From Liolophura sinensis (Eukaryota > Mollusca > Polyplacophora > Chitonida > Chitonidae), in assembly GCF_032854445.1 (NCBI RefSeq), contig NC_088295.1, positions 93,613,805 through 93,677,804 of the forward strand: a stretch of 64,000 nt of DNA, given 5' to 3'. Numbering within the stretch: position 1 is the first letter of the stretch; the number at the start of each line of letters is the position of its first letter. Shown here one piece after another: positions 33,946-44,794 of this stretch. Below the pieces are notes generated by a model. That model did not search any database, was not told where the DNA came from, and saw nothing but the letters and a program-made list of their open reading frames with translations. The position numbers and the translations under genes are program-made.

Positions 33946-34940
33946 AAGTTACATATAAAGGCTTTTCACACTCAAATTCAGCCTTTGAATGAATTTCAGT
34001 GGCGTATAGTATTTTAGACAGCCTTTCACTGGCAACTAAACAAATGATCAGCTGAATCGTACCATTGAACAATGAACAAGTACATGATACTCGCCACAAT
34101 ATTCCACTCAGATACCTACCCTGAACTGGGGTACAATTGTTGCCGGTATAAAAGCTCAGTATGAGAATTACCGTACGAAACCTTGTCCATAGTTCCAGTG
34201 TACTTTCCCAGTGCATATTCTTTACCGATTTCAGCAGGTCTGTCGCAACACAATGAGCTAGATAGCTATTTTCAGTGGGCATGACCGAGATTTCAAGAAG
34301 TCCATGTGGCTAGGTTATAACGTTATAAGACGTTATAAAGATTTTAAATGGGCACAATCATAGTTTCAAGTCGAAATCAGAGGAAACTGCATGTACAGAT
34401 TTGTCCTGCGGTGAATATTTGGCTTTTGTCTCAGTCCGTAATGTAGTAGCATAGGCATGTGCTTTGATTCATCCAGCACATGACCTCTTTTGTTAATTGA
34501 TGTACCGACTGAAACAGTTATCTCACAAATCACCGACATAGATGATTCCCCCCGCCCCCCCAGGTGATGTGACGCAATGCTACCGATCAGATCCAGATCA
34601 GTCTGGAATCCATTGTTCAAATGTGACAGAACTCTCCCAATAACTTTTGTAACTCACGGCAAAACAACTGGGAAATATGACCCCTATTTTCCCAACATCA
34701 GGCCAGCCATGAGGCCTATACCAGGTCTAGCTCCCAGTTTGAACGGTCTATCTTTCCAAAGAACCCAGCTTTAATGATGTATATTCGGATTTAACATATA
34801 TCTTTCCACACACGGGTCCTATGGGAAAACAACAACCGTTTCTTCAATACATACAAATTGATTCAAGACAAAGGTATCTATTCATTACGTTATCATAATA
34901 GCCCAAGGTAAATATTTCCGTCTACTGATTGTTTTGGTAG
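33946..34940. other. Intron between D7 and D8
   Basis: 1 kb with no array or element recognised. It contains a C-rich stretch at 34548-34561. Confidence 0.55.
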
Positions 34941-35110
34941 TAAGTGACGATGCTATCTCGGCAATCCCCCGGATCATTACTGTCAAGCCTGCGATTTCTG
35001 CCAATGGCAGTGTGTTTTTGTACTGCTTCGCCTCGGGAAGGCCGGCCCCAGAGATGACGTGGTGGGGAGTGGAGGAGAGAGCGGGGGCCACGGAGTACCA
35101 TCAGCTACAG
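34941..35110 (+). CDS. Exon D8a: first half of Ig domain 8
   Basis: Acceptor ttgttttggtag (phase 1). It encodes ISAIPRIITVKPAISANGSV, FLYCFASGRPAPEMTWWGVE and ends EYHQLQ. Donor CAG|GTATGT is at 35111 (phase 0). The frame stays open past the donor to 35239. Further donors of the same form at 35141, 35201 and 35231, and a GC-type site at 35171, each add 10 residues (VCTNSTHQLQ type). D11a is the duplicate and shares this property. Confidence 0.93.
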
Positions 35111-38100
35111 GTATGTAGTTACTCTGCCCATCAGCTACAGGTATGTACAAACACAACTCATCGGCTACAGGCATGTACTAACTCTACTCATCGGCTACAG
35201 GTATGTACTAACTCTACTCATCAGCTACAGGTATTGTAGTTACGCTGTTCATTAGCTACAGGTATGTACTAACTCTACTCATCAGCTACAGGTATGTACA
35301 AACATTCTCATCAGCTAGAGGTATGGTCTAGCTCTTCTCATCAGCTACAGGTATGTACTAACTCTACTCATCGGCTACAGGTATGTAGTTACTCCGCTCA
35401 TCAGTTACAGGTATTGTAGTTACGCTGTTCATCAATTATAGGTATGTACTAACTCTACTCATTAATTGCAGGTATGCAGTTCCTATACTCATCGGCTACA
35501 GGCATGTAGTTTCTCTACTCATCAGCCACAGGTGTTCAGTTCCTCTACTCATCAAAGTGATGGCCCAGCAGTCGCTCTGAGTTCAAGTCCAGCTCATGCT
35601 GGCTTCACCTCCGGTCGTACGTGGGAAGGTCTTCCAGCAGTCTGCCTATGGTCTTGGGTTTAACCTGGGCTGTGCTCGGTTTCCACCCACTTTAATGCTG
35701 GCCGCCGTCGTATAGGTAAAATATCCTTAAGTACGGCGTAAAACACCACTTAAATCAATAAAGAAAATCAGCCACATGTATCTAGTTCCTCTACTCATCA
35801 GCCACAGGCATGTAGTTCCCCTACTCATCAGTTACAGGTATGTAGTTCCCCTAATCATCAGCCACAGGTATGTAGTTCCTCTACTCATCAGTTACAGGTA
35901 TGTAGTTCCCCTACTCATCAGTTACAGGTATGTAGTTCCCCTACTCATCAGCCACAGGTATGCAGTTCCTCTACTCATCAGTTACAGGTATGTACTAACT
36001 CTACTCATCAGTTACAGGTATGTACTAACTCTACTCATCAGTTACAGGTATGTGGTTCCTCTACTCATCAGCTACTGAAAAGTAGTTACTCTACTCATCA
36101 GCCACAGGTATCTAGTTCCTCTACTCATCAGCCACAGGTATGTAGTTCCTCTACTCATCAGCCACAAGTATGTAGTTCCCCTACTCATCAGCCACAGATA
36201 TGTAGTTCCTCTACTCAATAGCCACAAGTATGTAGTTCCCCTACTCATCAGCCACAGGTATGTAGTTCCTCTACTCATCAACCACAGGTATGTAGTTCCC
36301 CTACTCATCAGCCACAGGTATGTAGTTCCTCTACTCATCAGCCATAAATATGTAGTTCCCTTACTCATCAGCCACAGATATGTAGTTCCTCTACTCATCA
36401 ACCACAAGTATATAGTTCACCTACTCATCAGCCACAGGTATGTAGTTCCTCTACTCATCAGCCACAAGCATGTAGTTCCCCTACTCATCAGCCACAGGTA
36501 TGTAGTTCCTCTACTCATCAGCCACAGGTATGTAGTTCCTCTATTCATCAGCCACAGGTATGTAGTTCCTCTACTCATCACCCACAGGTATGTAGTTCCC
36601 CTAATCATCAACCACAGATATGTAGTTCCTCTACTCATCAGCCACAGGTATGTAGTTCCTCTACTCATCAGCCACAGGTATGTAGTTCCTCTACTCATCA
36701 ACCACAGGTATGTAGTTCCTGTACTCATCAACCACAGGTATGTAGTTCCCCTACTCATCAGCCACAGGTATGTAGTTCCTCTACTCATCACCCAGAGGTA
36801 TGTAGTACCTCTACTCATCAGCCACAGGTATGTAGTTCCCCTACTCATCAGCTACAGGTATGTAGTTCATCTACTCATCAGCCACACGTATGTAGTTCCT
36901 CTACTCATCAGCCACAGGTATGTAGTTCCCCTACTCATCAGCTACAGGTATGTAGTTCATCTGCTCTTCAGCCACAGATATGATGCAGTTCCACTACTCA
37001 TCAGCCACAGGTATGTAGTTCCTATACTCATCAGCTACAGGAAAGTAGTTCCTCTACTCATCAGCCACAGGTATCTAGTTCCTGTACTCATCAGTCACAA
37101 GTATGTAGTTCCTCTACTCATCAGCCACAGGTATCTAGTTCCCCTACTCAGCAGCCACAAGTATGTAGTTCCCGTACTCATCAGCCACAGGTATGTAGTT
37201 CCTCTACTCATCAGTTACAGGTATGTACTAACTCTACTCATCAGTTACAGGTATGTACTAACTCTACTCATCAGCTACAGGAAAGTAGTTCCTCTACTCA
37301 TCAGCCACAGGTATTTAGTTCCTCTACTCAGCAGCCACAAGTATGTAGTTCCCCTACTCATCAGGCACAGGTATGTAGTTCCCCTACTCATCAGCCACAG
37401 GTATATAGTTCCCCTACTTATCAGCCACAGGTATGTAGTTCCCCTACTCATCAGCCACAGGTATGTAGTTCCTCTACTCATCAGCTACAGGAAAGTAGTT
37501 CCTCTACTCCTTAGAAACAAGAATATAGTTCCTCTACTCATCAGCCACAGGTATGTAGTTCCTCTACTCATCAGCCACAGGTATGTAGTTCCTCTACTCA
37601 TCAGCCACAGGTATGTAGTTCCCCTACTCATCAGCCACAAGTATGTAGTTCCTCTACTCATCACCCACAGGTATGTAGTTCCTCTACTCATCAGGCACAG
37701 GTATGTAGTTCCTCTACTCATCAGCCACAGGTATGTAGTTCCTCTACTCATCAGGCACAGATATGTAGTTCTTCTACTCATCAGCCACAGGTATGTAGTT
37801 CCTCTACTCATCAGCCACAGGTATATAGTTCCCCTACTCATCAGCCACAGGTATGTAGTTCCCGTACTCATCAGCTACAGGTATGTAGTTCCTCTACTCA
37901 TCAGCCACAGATATGTAGTTCCTCTACTCATCAGCCACAAGTATGTAGTTCCTCTACTCATCAGCCACAGGTATGGAGGGCCTCTACTCATGAGTTACAA
38001 GTATGTAGTTCCTGTACTCATCAGCTACAGGTATATAGTTCCTCTACTCATCAGCCACAGATATGTTTTAACTCTACTCATCAGTTATGGCTATGTAGTT

Positions 38101-38400
38101 ATTCTCCTTATCAGCCATATGTAACTAGTTACATTGTTCATCATCTTCAGACGTGTAGTTTCTGTAGTTATCGGCTACAGGGATGTAGTTACTCTCCTCA
38201 TCTGCCAAGGGTATGTAGTTACTCTATTCATTAACTACAGGTATGCAGTTACTTTGCTTATCAGCTACGGCTATGTAGATACTCTATTTATCAGTTATAG
38301 GTATATATTCACTCTTATCAGAAACAGGTATGTGGTTACATAGCTGACAAGCTGCAAGTTTGTAGGTACTCTACTCATCAGCTACAAGTGTGTAGTTACT
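35096..38400. repeat. 30-bp minisatellite seeded at the D8a donor, about 100 copies
   Basis: Unit catcagccacaggtatgtag, ttcctctact. The first copy is exon end CATCAGCTACAG plus donor GTATGTAG. Most units carry CAG|GTATGT, a near-consensus vertebrate-like 5' splice site, in series over 3 kb. The period is 10 codons, which yields the antisense MSRGTTYLWL ORFs. The array is interrupted by a SINE at 35557-35764. Copies become diverged after about 38080. Confidence 0.96.
35557..35764 (+). mobile_element. SINE family A inserted in the 30-bp array
   Basis: Plus orientation: gagttcaagtccagctcatg (B-box region), cgtacgtgggaaggtct, tttccacccactttaatgct, ggccgccgtcgtataggt, gtacggcgtaaaacacca. The 5' part of the tRNA head is missing. 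Array units continue on both sides, so the insertion postdates at least part of the expansion. Confidence 0.88.
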
Positions 38401-38419
38401 GTAGAGTAAATGTAAGCCT

Positions 38420-39990
38420 ACATTACAGTATCAAACTCATCCACATTTATTGGCGGGAGCCAGGAATATCACCGGCTGCTCAGCCACGAGTTACCGTCAT
38501 CTACATCAGTCACCGGGTGTTATCAGCTACTTAGCCTCGAATTCTTATCCACTACTCAGTCACAGAGTATCGTCAGTTACTCAGCCACGGTATCTCAACA
38601 GCTACTCAGCCACGGCCTATCATTAGCTACTCAGCGACAGATTATTATCAGCTACTTAGCCATGTAGTATCATCAGCTACTCACTCACGGAGTATTATCA
38701 AGCAATCAACGACAGACTATCAATACTTAAACAGCCACGAAGTATTATTAGCTAATCAGCCATCGAGTATTATCAGCTATTCAGCCATCGATCATCATCA
38801 GTTACTCAGCCATGAGGTATTATCAGTTACTCAACCACGAAGTATCATTAGTAAATTAACCATGAGTATCATCACTTACTCGTTCTCGGAGTATTATCAG
38901 CTTCTCAGTCACGGGGTATTATCAATTACTCAGGAACGGGGTATTATTACTTACGTAGTTACAGAGTATCATCAGGTACTCAGCCACGGAGTATAATCAG
39001 CTACTCAGTGACGGAGTGTTATCAGTTACTCACTCACGGGGTATCACCAATTTCTCGGCAACGGAGTCTTATTAGTTACTTAGTCACAGAGTATTATCAG
39101 CTACTCGTCCACGGTATTTTATCAGCTACTCAACTATGGAGTATCATCAGCCAATCAGCCACGGAGTATTATCAGCTACTCAGTCACAGAGTATCATCAG
39201 CTACTTAGCCATGAAATATTATCAGCTACTCAGCCACCGAGTATCATAAACTATTTAGAGTATTATCAGTAACTTGGCCACGGAATGTCATCAGTAAATT
39301 AGCTACGAAGTATCATCAGCTACTCAGTCACGGAGTTACACAGCTATCCACTCACGGAGTATCATTAGTTACTTAGCCAAGGACCAAGGAGTATCACCAG
39401 TTACTTAGTCACGGAGTATTATCTGTTTCTCAGCCACAGAGTATTATCAACTACTCAGCCACTAAGCATTACCAGCTACTCACACGTGCAGTATCATAAG
39501 CCAATCAGCCATGAAGTATCATCCGCTACTCAGTCACAAGTATCATCAGCTACTTAGCCACGGAGTATCATCAGTTACTCAGTCACGGAGTATCATCAGT
39601 TACTCAGCCACGGAGTATCAGCTACTGAGCCACCGAGTATTATTAGCTACTCAGCCACAGAGTATCGTCAGTCAATCAGCCACGGAGTATCATCAACTAC
39701 TTAGTCACGGAGTATCATCAGTTACGCAGCAACGGAATATTATTAGTTACACACCCTTGATTGATCTGATTGGTGTTTTACGCCGTACTCAGGACACACC
39801 CTTGAGCATTGTCGGCTACTCAGCCGCACAGTATCATGAGCTACCCAGCCACGGAGTATCAGCGGCTACTCACCCACGGAGTATGATCAACTACTCTCCC
39901 ACGGAATGTTATCAGTAGCTTAGCCACGATCATCAGCTACTCGGCCTCGGAGTATTATTAGCTACTCAGTTATGGAGTGTCAACAGCTAT
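38420..39990. repeat. About 25-bp minisatellite, roughly 60 copies
   Basis: Unit cagccacggagtatcatcag, ctact. It shares catcagctac and cagccac with the preceding 30-bp array, so the two may have a common origin by deletion and re-amplification. Heavily diverged. Confidence 0.88.
39761..39793 (-). mobile_element. 33-bp SINE tail insertion with 12-bp target duplication
   Basis: Only gattggtgttttacgccgta plus flanking bases of the family-A tail. It is bounded by acacacccttga at 39749-39760 and 39794-39805. A perfect 12-bp duplication on both sides shows real retroposition of an extremely 5'-truncated copy. Confidence 0.8.
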
Positions 39991-40212
39991 TCAACCACAC
40001 GTGGGAAGATAGCTTGTAACTTCTCAAAAATTAGGCTGTAACTTTTCAAAAGTCAGTCTGTAGTTTTTAAAGGTTAGGCGTTGCCTTTCAAAAGTTAGTC
40101 TGTAACATTTTAGAGGTTTATCTCTCAAACTAAAAACCGGCTGTCAAAGTGTACAATTTTTGAGTAAATCAATAAATCAATGAGATATTGCATGTTTGAC
40201 CTTATGAAAAAG

Positions 40213-40366
40213 ACAGGTGGGAGAATGACTATCGATCAGAGGAAGGATGGGGAGCACTCAACTCTTGTCCTGCGGATAGACCAAGCCGCACCCCAAGATG
40301 GCGGCAATTATCGATGTATCGGGAGTAACACGTTTGGGAAGAGCATAAAGGACCTCCTACTGAAAG
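40213..40366 (+). CDS. Exon D8b: second half of Ig domain 8
   Basis: It encodes TGGRMTIDQRKDGEHSTLVL, APQDGGNYRCIGSNTFGKSI and ends LLLKG. Donor AAAG|GTATAC is at 40367. It is 154 nt, phase 0 to phase 1. The acceptor tatgaaaaag is purine-rich and weak. It is placed by alignment with D11b, whose exon begins after ttacaaag. D8a and D8b are 5.1 kb apart because of the arrays. Confidence 0.88.
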
Positions 40367-40749
40367 GTATACATTTTGTAAACATGTGAGCTAAAGGACA
40401 AACATTTTTGTAATTTTAAAAAAGATCTAAATGTCTTAATATACTTATAACCCCAGCAAGGCTGATACTTTCCATTTCCTAAAATCGGAATAATGGAGGG
40501 TTAATGAACTGTTCTGGATGTATTTCACTTTTCATCTTTGTTGTCTTTATCCATACTTTCTTTAACGGTTATGTAGATCAGTTTTGCATTCTTGCCCTGT
40601 ATCGTCATGTTAGAAGACCCTTTTGTCATAGGAATTTTGTGTCTGCATCATGTCATTTCCATCATATCCCCTAACTAAAACAGGCACTTTTGTTTGTCTA
40701 GTAATTTATGATAAGGCCAACTGAGGTATTGAGATTTTACCTTCTACAG

Positions 40750-40845
40750 ATCCGCTCAGGGCAACTGCACGGGAGTATGGTCCCAGTCCGGAGACTCCGG
40801 TAACTGATGTAACTACCCCACTGCAAAGGGAGCACAATTTGGGAA
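40750..40845 (+). CDS. Linker exon L2 (96 nt)
   Basis: Acceptor ttttaccttctacag and donor GGAA|GTAGGT at 40846, phase 1 on both sides. It encodes a Pro/Thr-rich spacer including YGPSPETPVTDVTTP. Its duplicate is 51705-51800, with the ETPVTDVTTP core unchanged. The proline and threonine content suggests an extended, possibly O-glycosylated hinge (inference). Confidence 0.85.
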
Positions 40846-41194
40846 GTAGGTCATTCTTCTCTTCACAGACAACGCGAGTCTGTACCAGGTATCTGAAAAA
40901 GGCGAAAAATCTAGACGATTTTGATATTTGGACCTGCGTAGAACCTCCTTAGAATACGATTATAGTTACATAGCGATATAACTATCAGCCTTCCGCTGAA
41001 AAAATCGGCGGAGCGTGTTTAACTTCTAACTTTAGCTAAATTTTAGCCATTTAACTTAGATCTAACAATCACTACACAAAACGGAACGCTTTGATCCCGG
41101 TTAATGTTCGTTGGCTATATACTAGAAATGCAACGCTAAGTTTTATCACTTCACCTGGAACCACCGCATCTTTCATGCACGCGTCCCCGTTGCT

Positions 41195-41480
41195 CACTGT
41201 TCAGTCGTTCATGTAGGCAGGACATCGGTTGTTTGTCAGGTTGGGTGATACCAAAGACAAAAAAGTGGTACCTATTGCTTGACGCACAGCACTGAGAGGT
41301 TAAAGCAAGGAAACAGCACAGACTGACTCGGTGTCAGTGTGCAATGTGATTGGGTAAGGTGTCATGTCTGGTGTCTGTGGCGTGACATTTCAGTGGCAGC
41401 AGCAGTCTGCCGTAAGAAGGCATAGATGCACACTCATTCATCATCGTCATATGACGTAAAAGCCCAATCATGCATAAACA
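41195..41480 (+). mobile_element. SINE family B, diverged plus copy
   Basis: Shares gataccaaagac, ggtgtcagtgtgcaatgtga, ttgggtaaggtgtcatgtct, ggtgtctgtggcgtgacatt and catcgtcatatgac with the reverse complement of 41938-42275. The tRNA-like head is degraded. Confidence 0.78.
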
Positions 41481-41937
41481 TGTACAATCATTGTGTGTAT
41501 GGTGATAACGTGAGCTGTTTGGTATCTCATATAGCAGTAAGGTCACAACTCGTCAAACCCGACTGTGACGTTTCTGTGCATGCTGAAAAGCAATCGAACA
41601 GCCAGTATGGCTCCCACTCAGCGTACTTTCTAGATTTTTCACGTTCTTTCGACATCTATGGTTTCCGGTACCGGTACACATAAAGTACACAATAATTACC
41701 AGACAGATGGATGTTGTGAGAAAAGAAATAGCAATCTATATATGTGACTGAATATCACATCTTTGGACTTTTTCTTGTTGTTTTGGAAATTGGCCTTGCG
41801 ATTATTGAACCTCCATTTTGGTTGACGGCTGGTATATGGATGTCTGTTTCGACGCCAATACGGAGGTTCCAGGTCAAATATCGCAAAGATACATAGAGCT
41901 TTATGTCCGGAATCATAGGGCTCATTGTGTCTATGTA

Positions 41938-42275
41938 TGCTTAGGGTGTACGTCGTACTTAATTTTTCAGTCATATGACGACGAAGACTTATAAGAAGTA
42001 CGTACATATACTGTGTTTTCTTGTGTCAGGGCGAGTCCATGCCTCCAAAGTGATAAATTATCATGCCAAAGACATCCCACATGACACCCCACACAATCAC
42101 TCTCTACTGACACCGGGACAGCCAGTCCTGTTGCTTGTTCTAACCCCTGAGTGCTGAGCTCCAAGCGCGACGGCAGCAAGCATCATTTTTAAAGTCTTTG
42201 GTATGGCCCGACCCAGGTTTGATGCCAACTTCTGGGAGGACGCTCTAACCTTTAGGCAACCAAAACGAGAGGCTT
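41938..42275 (-). mobile_element. SINE family B, near full-length minus copy
   Basis: On the minus strand: a tRNA-like head with A box ttgcctaaaggttagagcgt and B-box-like gcatcaaacctgggtcg, then ccataccaaagac, a core with ggtgtcatgtgggatgtctt, and tail catatgactgaaaaattaag, tacgacgt. I recall this tail as very common in molluscan transcripts, which supports the taxonomic guess. Confidence 0.85.
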
Positions 42276-42744
42276 ATTGTAATTGTGCTCCAGGTTCCCG
42301 GAATTACGAAGCTATCTTAGACTTAGGTCAAAATTTTAGTCATTAAATTTGGCATGCTTCTTTATTTTATTCGATGTACAATAATTTGCCCAGAATTGGC
42401 TTTGTCAGGCAATATTTGACCTTGCTATAATAGAAATAACAATTTTAAAGTGGTTTGAAATTTTAGCTGAAGCATAAGATCGCTTTATAATTTGGGGGCT
42501 TGATATCACACCTTTACTGAGACTTAATACATATTTTTTCCAGAAAAAGGGAATATAAAAGGAATTTATTTTGGTTCAGCAATGTTCAACGTGCAGAATG
42601 TAGGGCACCATAACAGCAATAATTATTAGAAAAGCTTAAAATGCTGCTTCTGTTAACGGTCTGTTTTCCATACAGGCCTACTCTACGTTTGTATTCACTA
42701 ATTGCGAAGATCCGAGTAGACGGTTTAGTTTGTTTTATGAATAG

Positions 42745-42902
42745 GGAACTCGGAGTCGCCGCCAGTGATAACGCGAAAGACGGAAAATGTGGAAGCGGAG
42801 GAAGGCAGCCGGGTGGACATGACGTGTGTGGCCTCTGGTAAGCCTGCTCCGGAGATTAAGTGGTGGAAATACGAGGCACTCAAGGATTTCCAGCTCTTAC
42901 TG
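42745..42902 (+). CDS. Exon D9a: first half of Ig domain 9
   Basis: Acceptor gttttatgaatag (phase 1) and donor CTG|GTAGGT at 42903 (phase 0). It encodes ESPPVITRKTENVEAEEGSR, VDMTCVASGKPAPEIKWWKY. It is a duplicate of D6a. The first split codon joins linker L2 as A+GG. Confidence 0.94.
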
Positions 42903-43170
42903 GTAGGTGTATACCTTTTCGAGCTATTATAGGTACATGTAGGTCTGTACATTTTCTAGCTGATATAGGTAGGTGTGTACATTTTCCAGCTGATATAGGT
43001 AGGTGTGTACATTTTCCAGCTAAAATAGGTAGGTCTATACCCTTCCCAGTAGTACACCAACACTTGCTCATATTAGCACGTGTCTGTATTTGTCAGTTAA
43101 TACTGATACATGTAGACCTATACATTTCTCAGCTCATATCGCTGGGTGTATATTTTTTATTGGTAGGTGA
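42888..43170. repeat. 30-bp repeat seeded at the D9a donor
   Basis: Exon end TTCCAGCTCTTACTG plus GTAGGTGTATACC recurs as tttccagctgatataggtag, gtgtgtacat, about 5-7 copies, then decays. This is the same junction repeated in the D6a intron, but amplified further. Confidence 0.88.
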
Positions 43171-43690
43171 TTAAAGTTAAAGACTACATACTACATGTAT
43201 AGAGAGTTAAAGCAGAACATCGACGACAGTGTGATAGTTGACAAATGGCCACACATGTTCAGCAAAATCTGTCCTCTTACCTCACGGTTTCATTGTAAGT
43301 GTTCATGTAAATGCTTAAAAAGTAGAAAATGACACAACCCGTGGCACCGACATCTAAATTTTATTAACGCTTCTGCACGCCAAGAAGAAGATATTTAAAG
43401 GTTTTTTGACGAAATTCAATGAGGTCGACATACCACGTGAACAAACTTTTATCGGATGTGGTTATAAAATGTGAAAGTTTATCGTCCCAGCCTGAATACT
43501 CCTTGCCAAAGCATTCAGGATATCCATCCTAATTTCTTACTTAATTCACATTATTAGTTCGTTTGTCGTTTGTTTTGAACCTCGTTGTGGAAACTGGTAC
43601 ATATATTACTATCATTGATGTGAAACATTCATTATTGCTGACAACTGAGTTTTACTGAGAAGGCAAAAATAGATAAATTTATAATAGTGA
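43171..43690. other. D9 intron, unclassified
   Basis: Nothing recognised. Confidence 0.5.
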
Positions 43691-43702
43691 AAGATTTAAA
43701 AG

Positions 43703-43972
43703 GTTTATTTATTTATTTGATTGGTGTTTTACGCCGTACTCAAGAATATTTCACTTATACGACGGCGGCCAGCATTATGGTGAGAGGAAACCGGGCACAG
43801 CCCGGGGGAAACCCACGACCATCCGCAGGCTGCTGACAGACCTTCCCACTTACGATCGGAGGGGAAGCCAGCATGAGCTGGACTTGAACTCACAGCGACC
43901 GTATTGGTGAGAGGCTCCTGGGTTATTACGCTCCACTAGAGCGCTAACCGACTGAGCCATGGAGGCCTCTTC
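43703..43972 (-). mobile_element. SINE family A, full length, with target-site duplication
   Basis: Reference copy for the window. On the minus strand: tRNA-like head (ggcctccatggctcagtcgg, ttagcgctctag), B-box region gtgagttcaagtccagctca, a central core, cgtcgtataagtgaaatatt and an A/T-rich tail. It is flanked by aagatttaaaag at 43691-43702 and 43973-43984. The core resembles the V-SINE/RUDI-type molluscan SINEs, but I cannot confirm the name. Confidence 0.92.
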
Positions 43973-43984
43973 AAGATTTAAAAG

Positions 43985-44628
43985 AAAGGACAACAATAAC
44001 ATAATATGGGTTATTTTGAAAGAGGGATGAAAACAGACCTAAACAGCGCAGACATTTTTGCTGAAATACTTGATTACGAGGGCATGTGATATGCCATGTT
44101 AAAGCAACCGGGAGCAAGAATTCGCGTCACTCGTACCCCTGGCACATGTGGTTAAAAAGCAAAACAGAATTTCTGTGGTTTAGGCGGGAAAATGATAACA
44201 TGGAGGAACTTTTAGTTTGCCTTGAACTGCAATATCTCGGTAAAACTAAAAAGTTCCTGTGGAATACATAATCGATGCATACATACATTTACTCTGGTAT
44301 CGTCTTTTCTTTATTACATTTATTGGGTGTACACTGGACCATTTTGCACGGTGTGTAGCTATTTTTGTGGACTGAATTCTGAGATATGCTTACGTTCTAT
44401 TGTTTTGTTTGCCTGTGATTTGGTACATAATCTGTTTAGTCAGTAGAATGCCATAAATGACTAGAGGCTCTAGGTTAACTATATATATGTGTGCATGTAT
44501 ATACCTCTATGTACATGATGATGCATGTACAGTTAAGATATCTTTTCGACATCACTATTTGCTTGATGATATATGTACTTTAAAATGAATAATAAAATGG
44601 GTATACTATTGTTTGTATCATTCAACAG
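43985..44628. other. D9 intron after the SINE
   Basis: No element or exon recognised. Confidence 0.5.
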
Positions 44629-44794
44629 CCAAACCAGCATTTCATCCAAACAAAAATGGAGATGAATGATGAAGTAATTGGCACGCTGAGTGTAACAGAA
44701 GTCAATCCAGCTGATTCGGGCCAGTACGTGTGCACTGCCATCAACCAACACGGAAGTGTGCGGGGAAATGTCTTCCTGCAGGTGAATACTCAAG
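44629..44794 (+). CDS. Exon D9b: second half of Ig domain 9
   Basis: Acceptor gtatcattcaacag, then PNQHFIQTKMEMNDEVIGTL, NPADSGQYVCTAINQHGSVR, GNVFLQVNTQG. Donor CAAG|GTACGT is at 44795. It is 166 nt, like D6b. The frame continues open to a stop at 44899-44901, with one further donor (CCAG|GTACGT) at 44855, 60 nt on, which would add 20 residues. Confidence 0.93.

Larger units (their letters stand above)
30140..40890 (+). repeat. Segmental duplication, copy A (D6-D8 + linker L2)
   Basis: This block and 42580-51850 share seven exons in the same order with high similarity. They also share intronic sequence upstream of the first exon (cttaaaatgctgctt, ttattttccata) and downstream of the linker (gtaggtcattcttctctt, cgcgagtctgtacca). 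Copy A differs by its large 30-bp and 25-bp arrays between D8a and D8b. Confidence 0.9.
40846..42744. other. Intron between the two duplicated blocks
   Basis: Contains two copies of SINE family B in opposite orientation, then the start of duplication copy B at about 42580. Small ORFs are within the SINEs. Confidence 0.65.

Noticed and set aside
36072..37871. Antisense ORFs with MSRGTTYLWL repeats
   Set aside because: Translation of the 30-bp donor-bearing array on the wrong strand.
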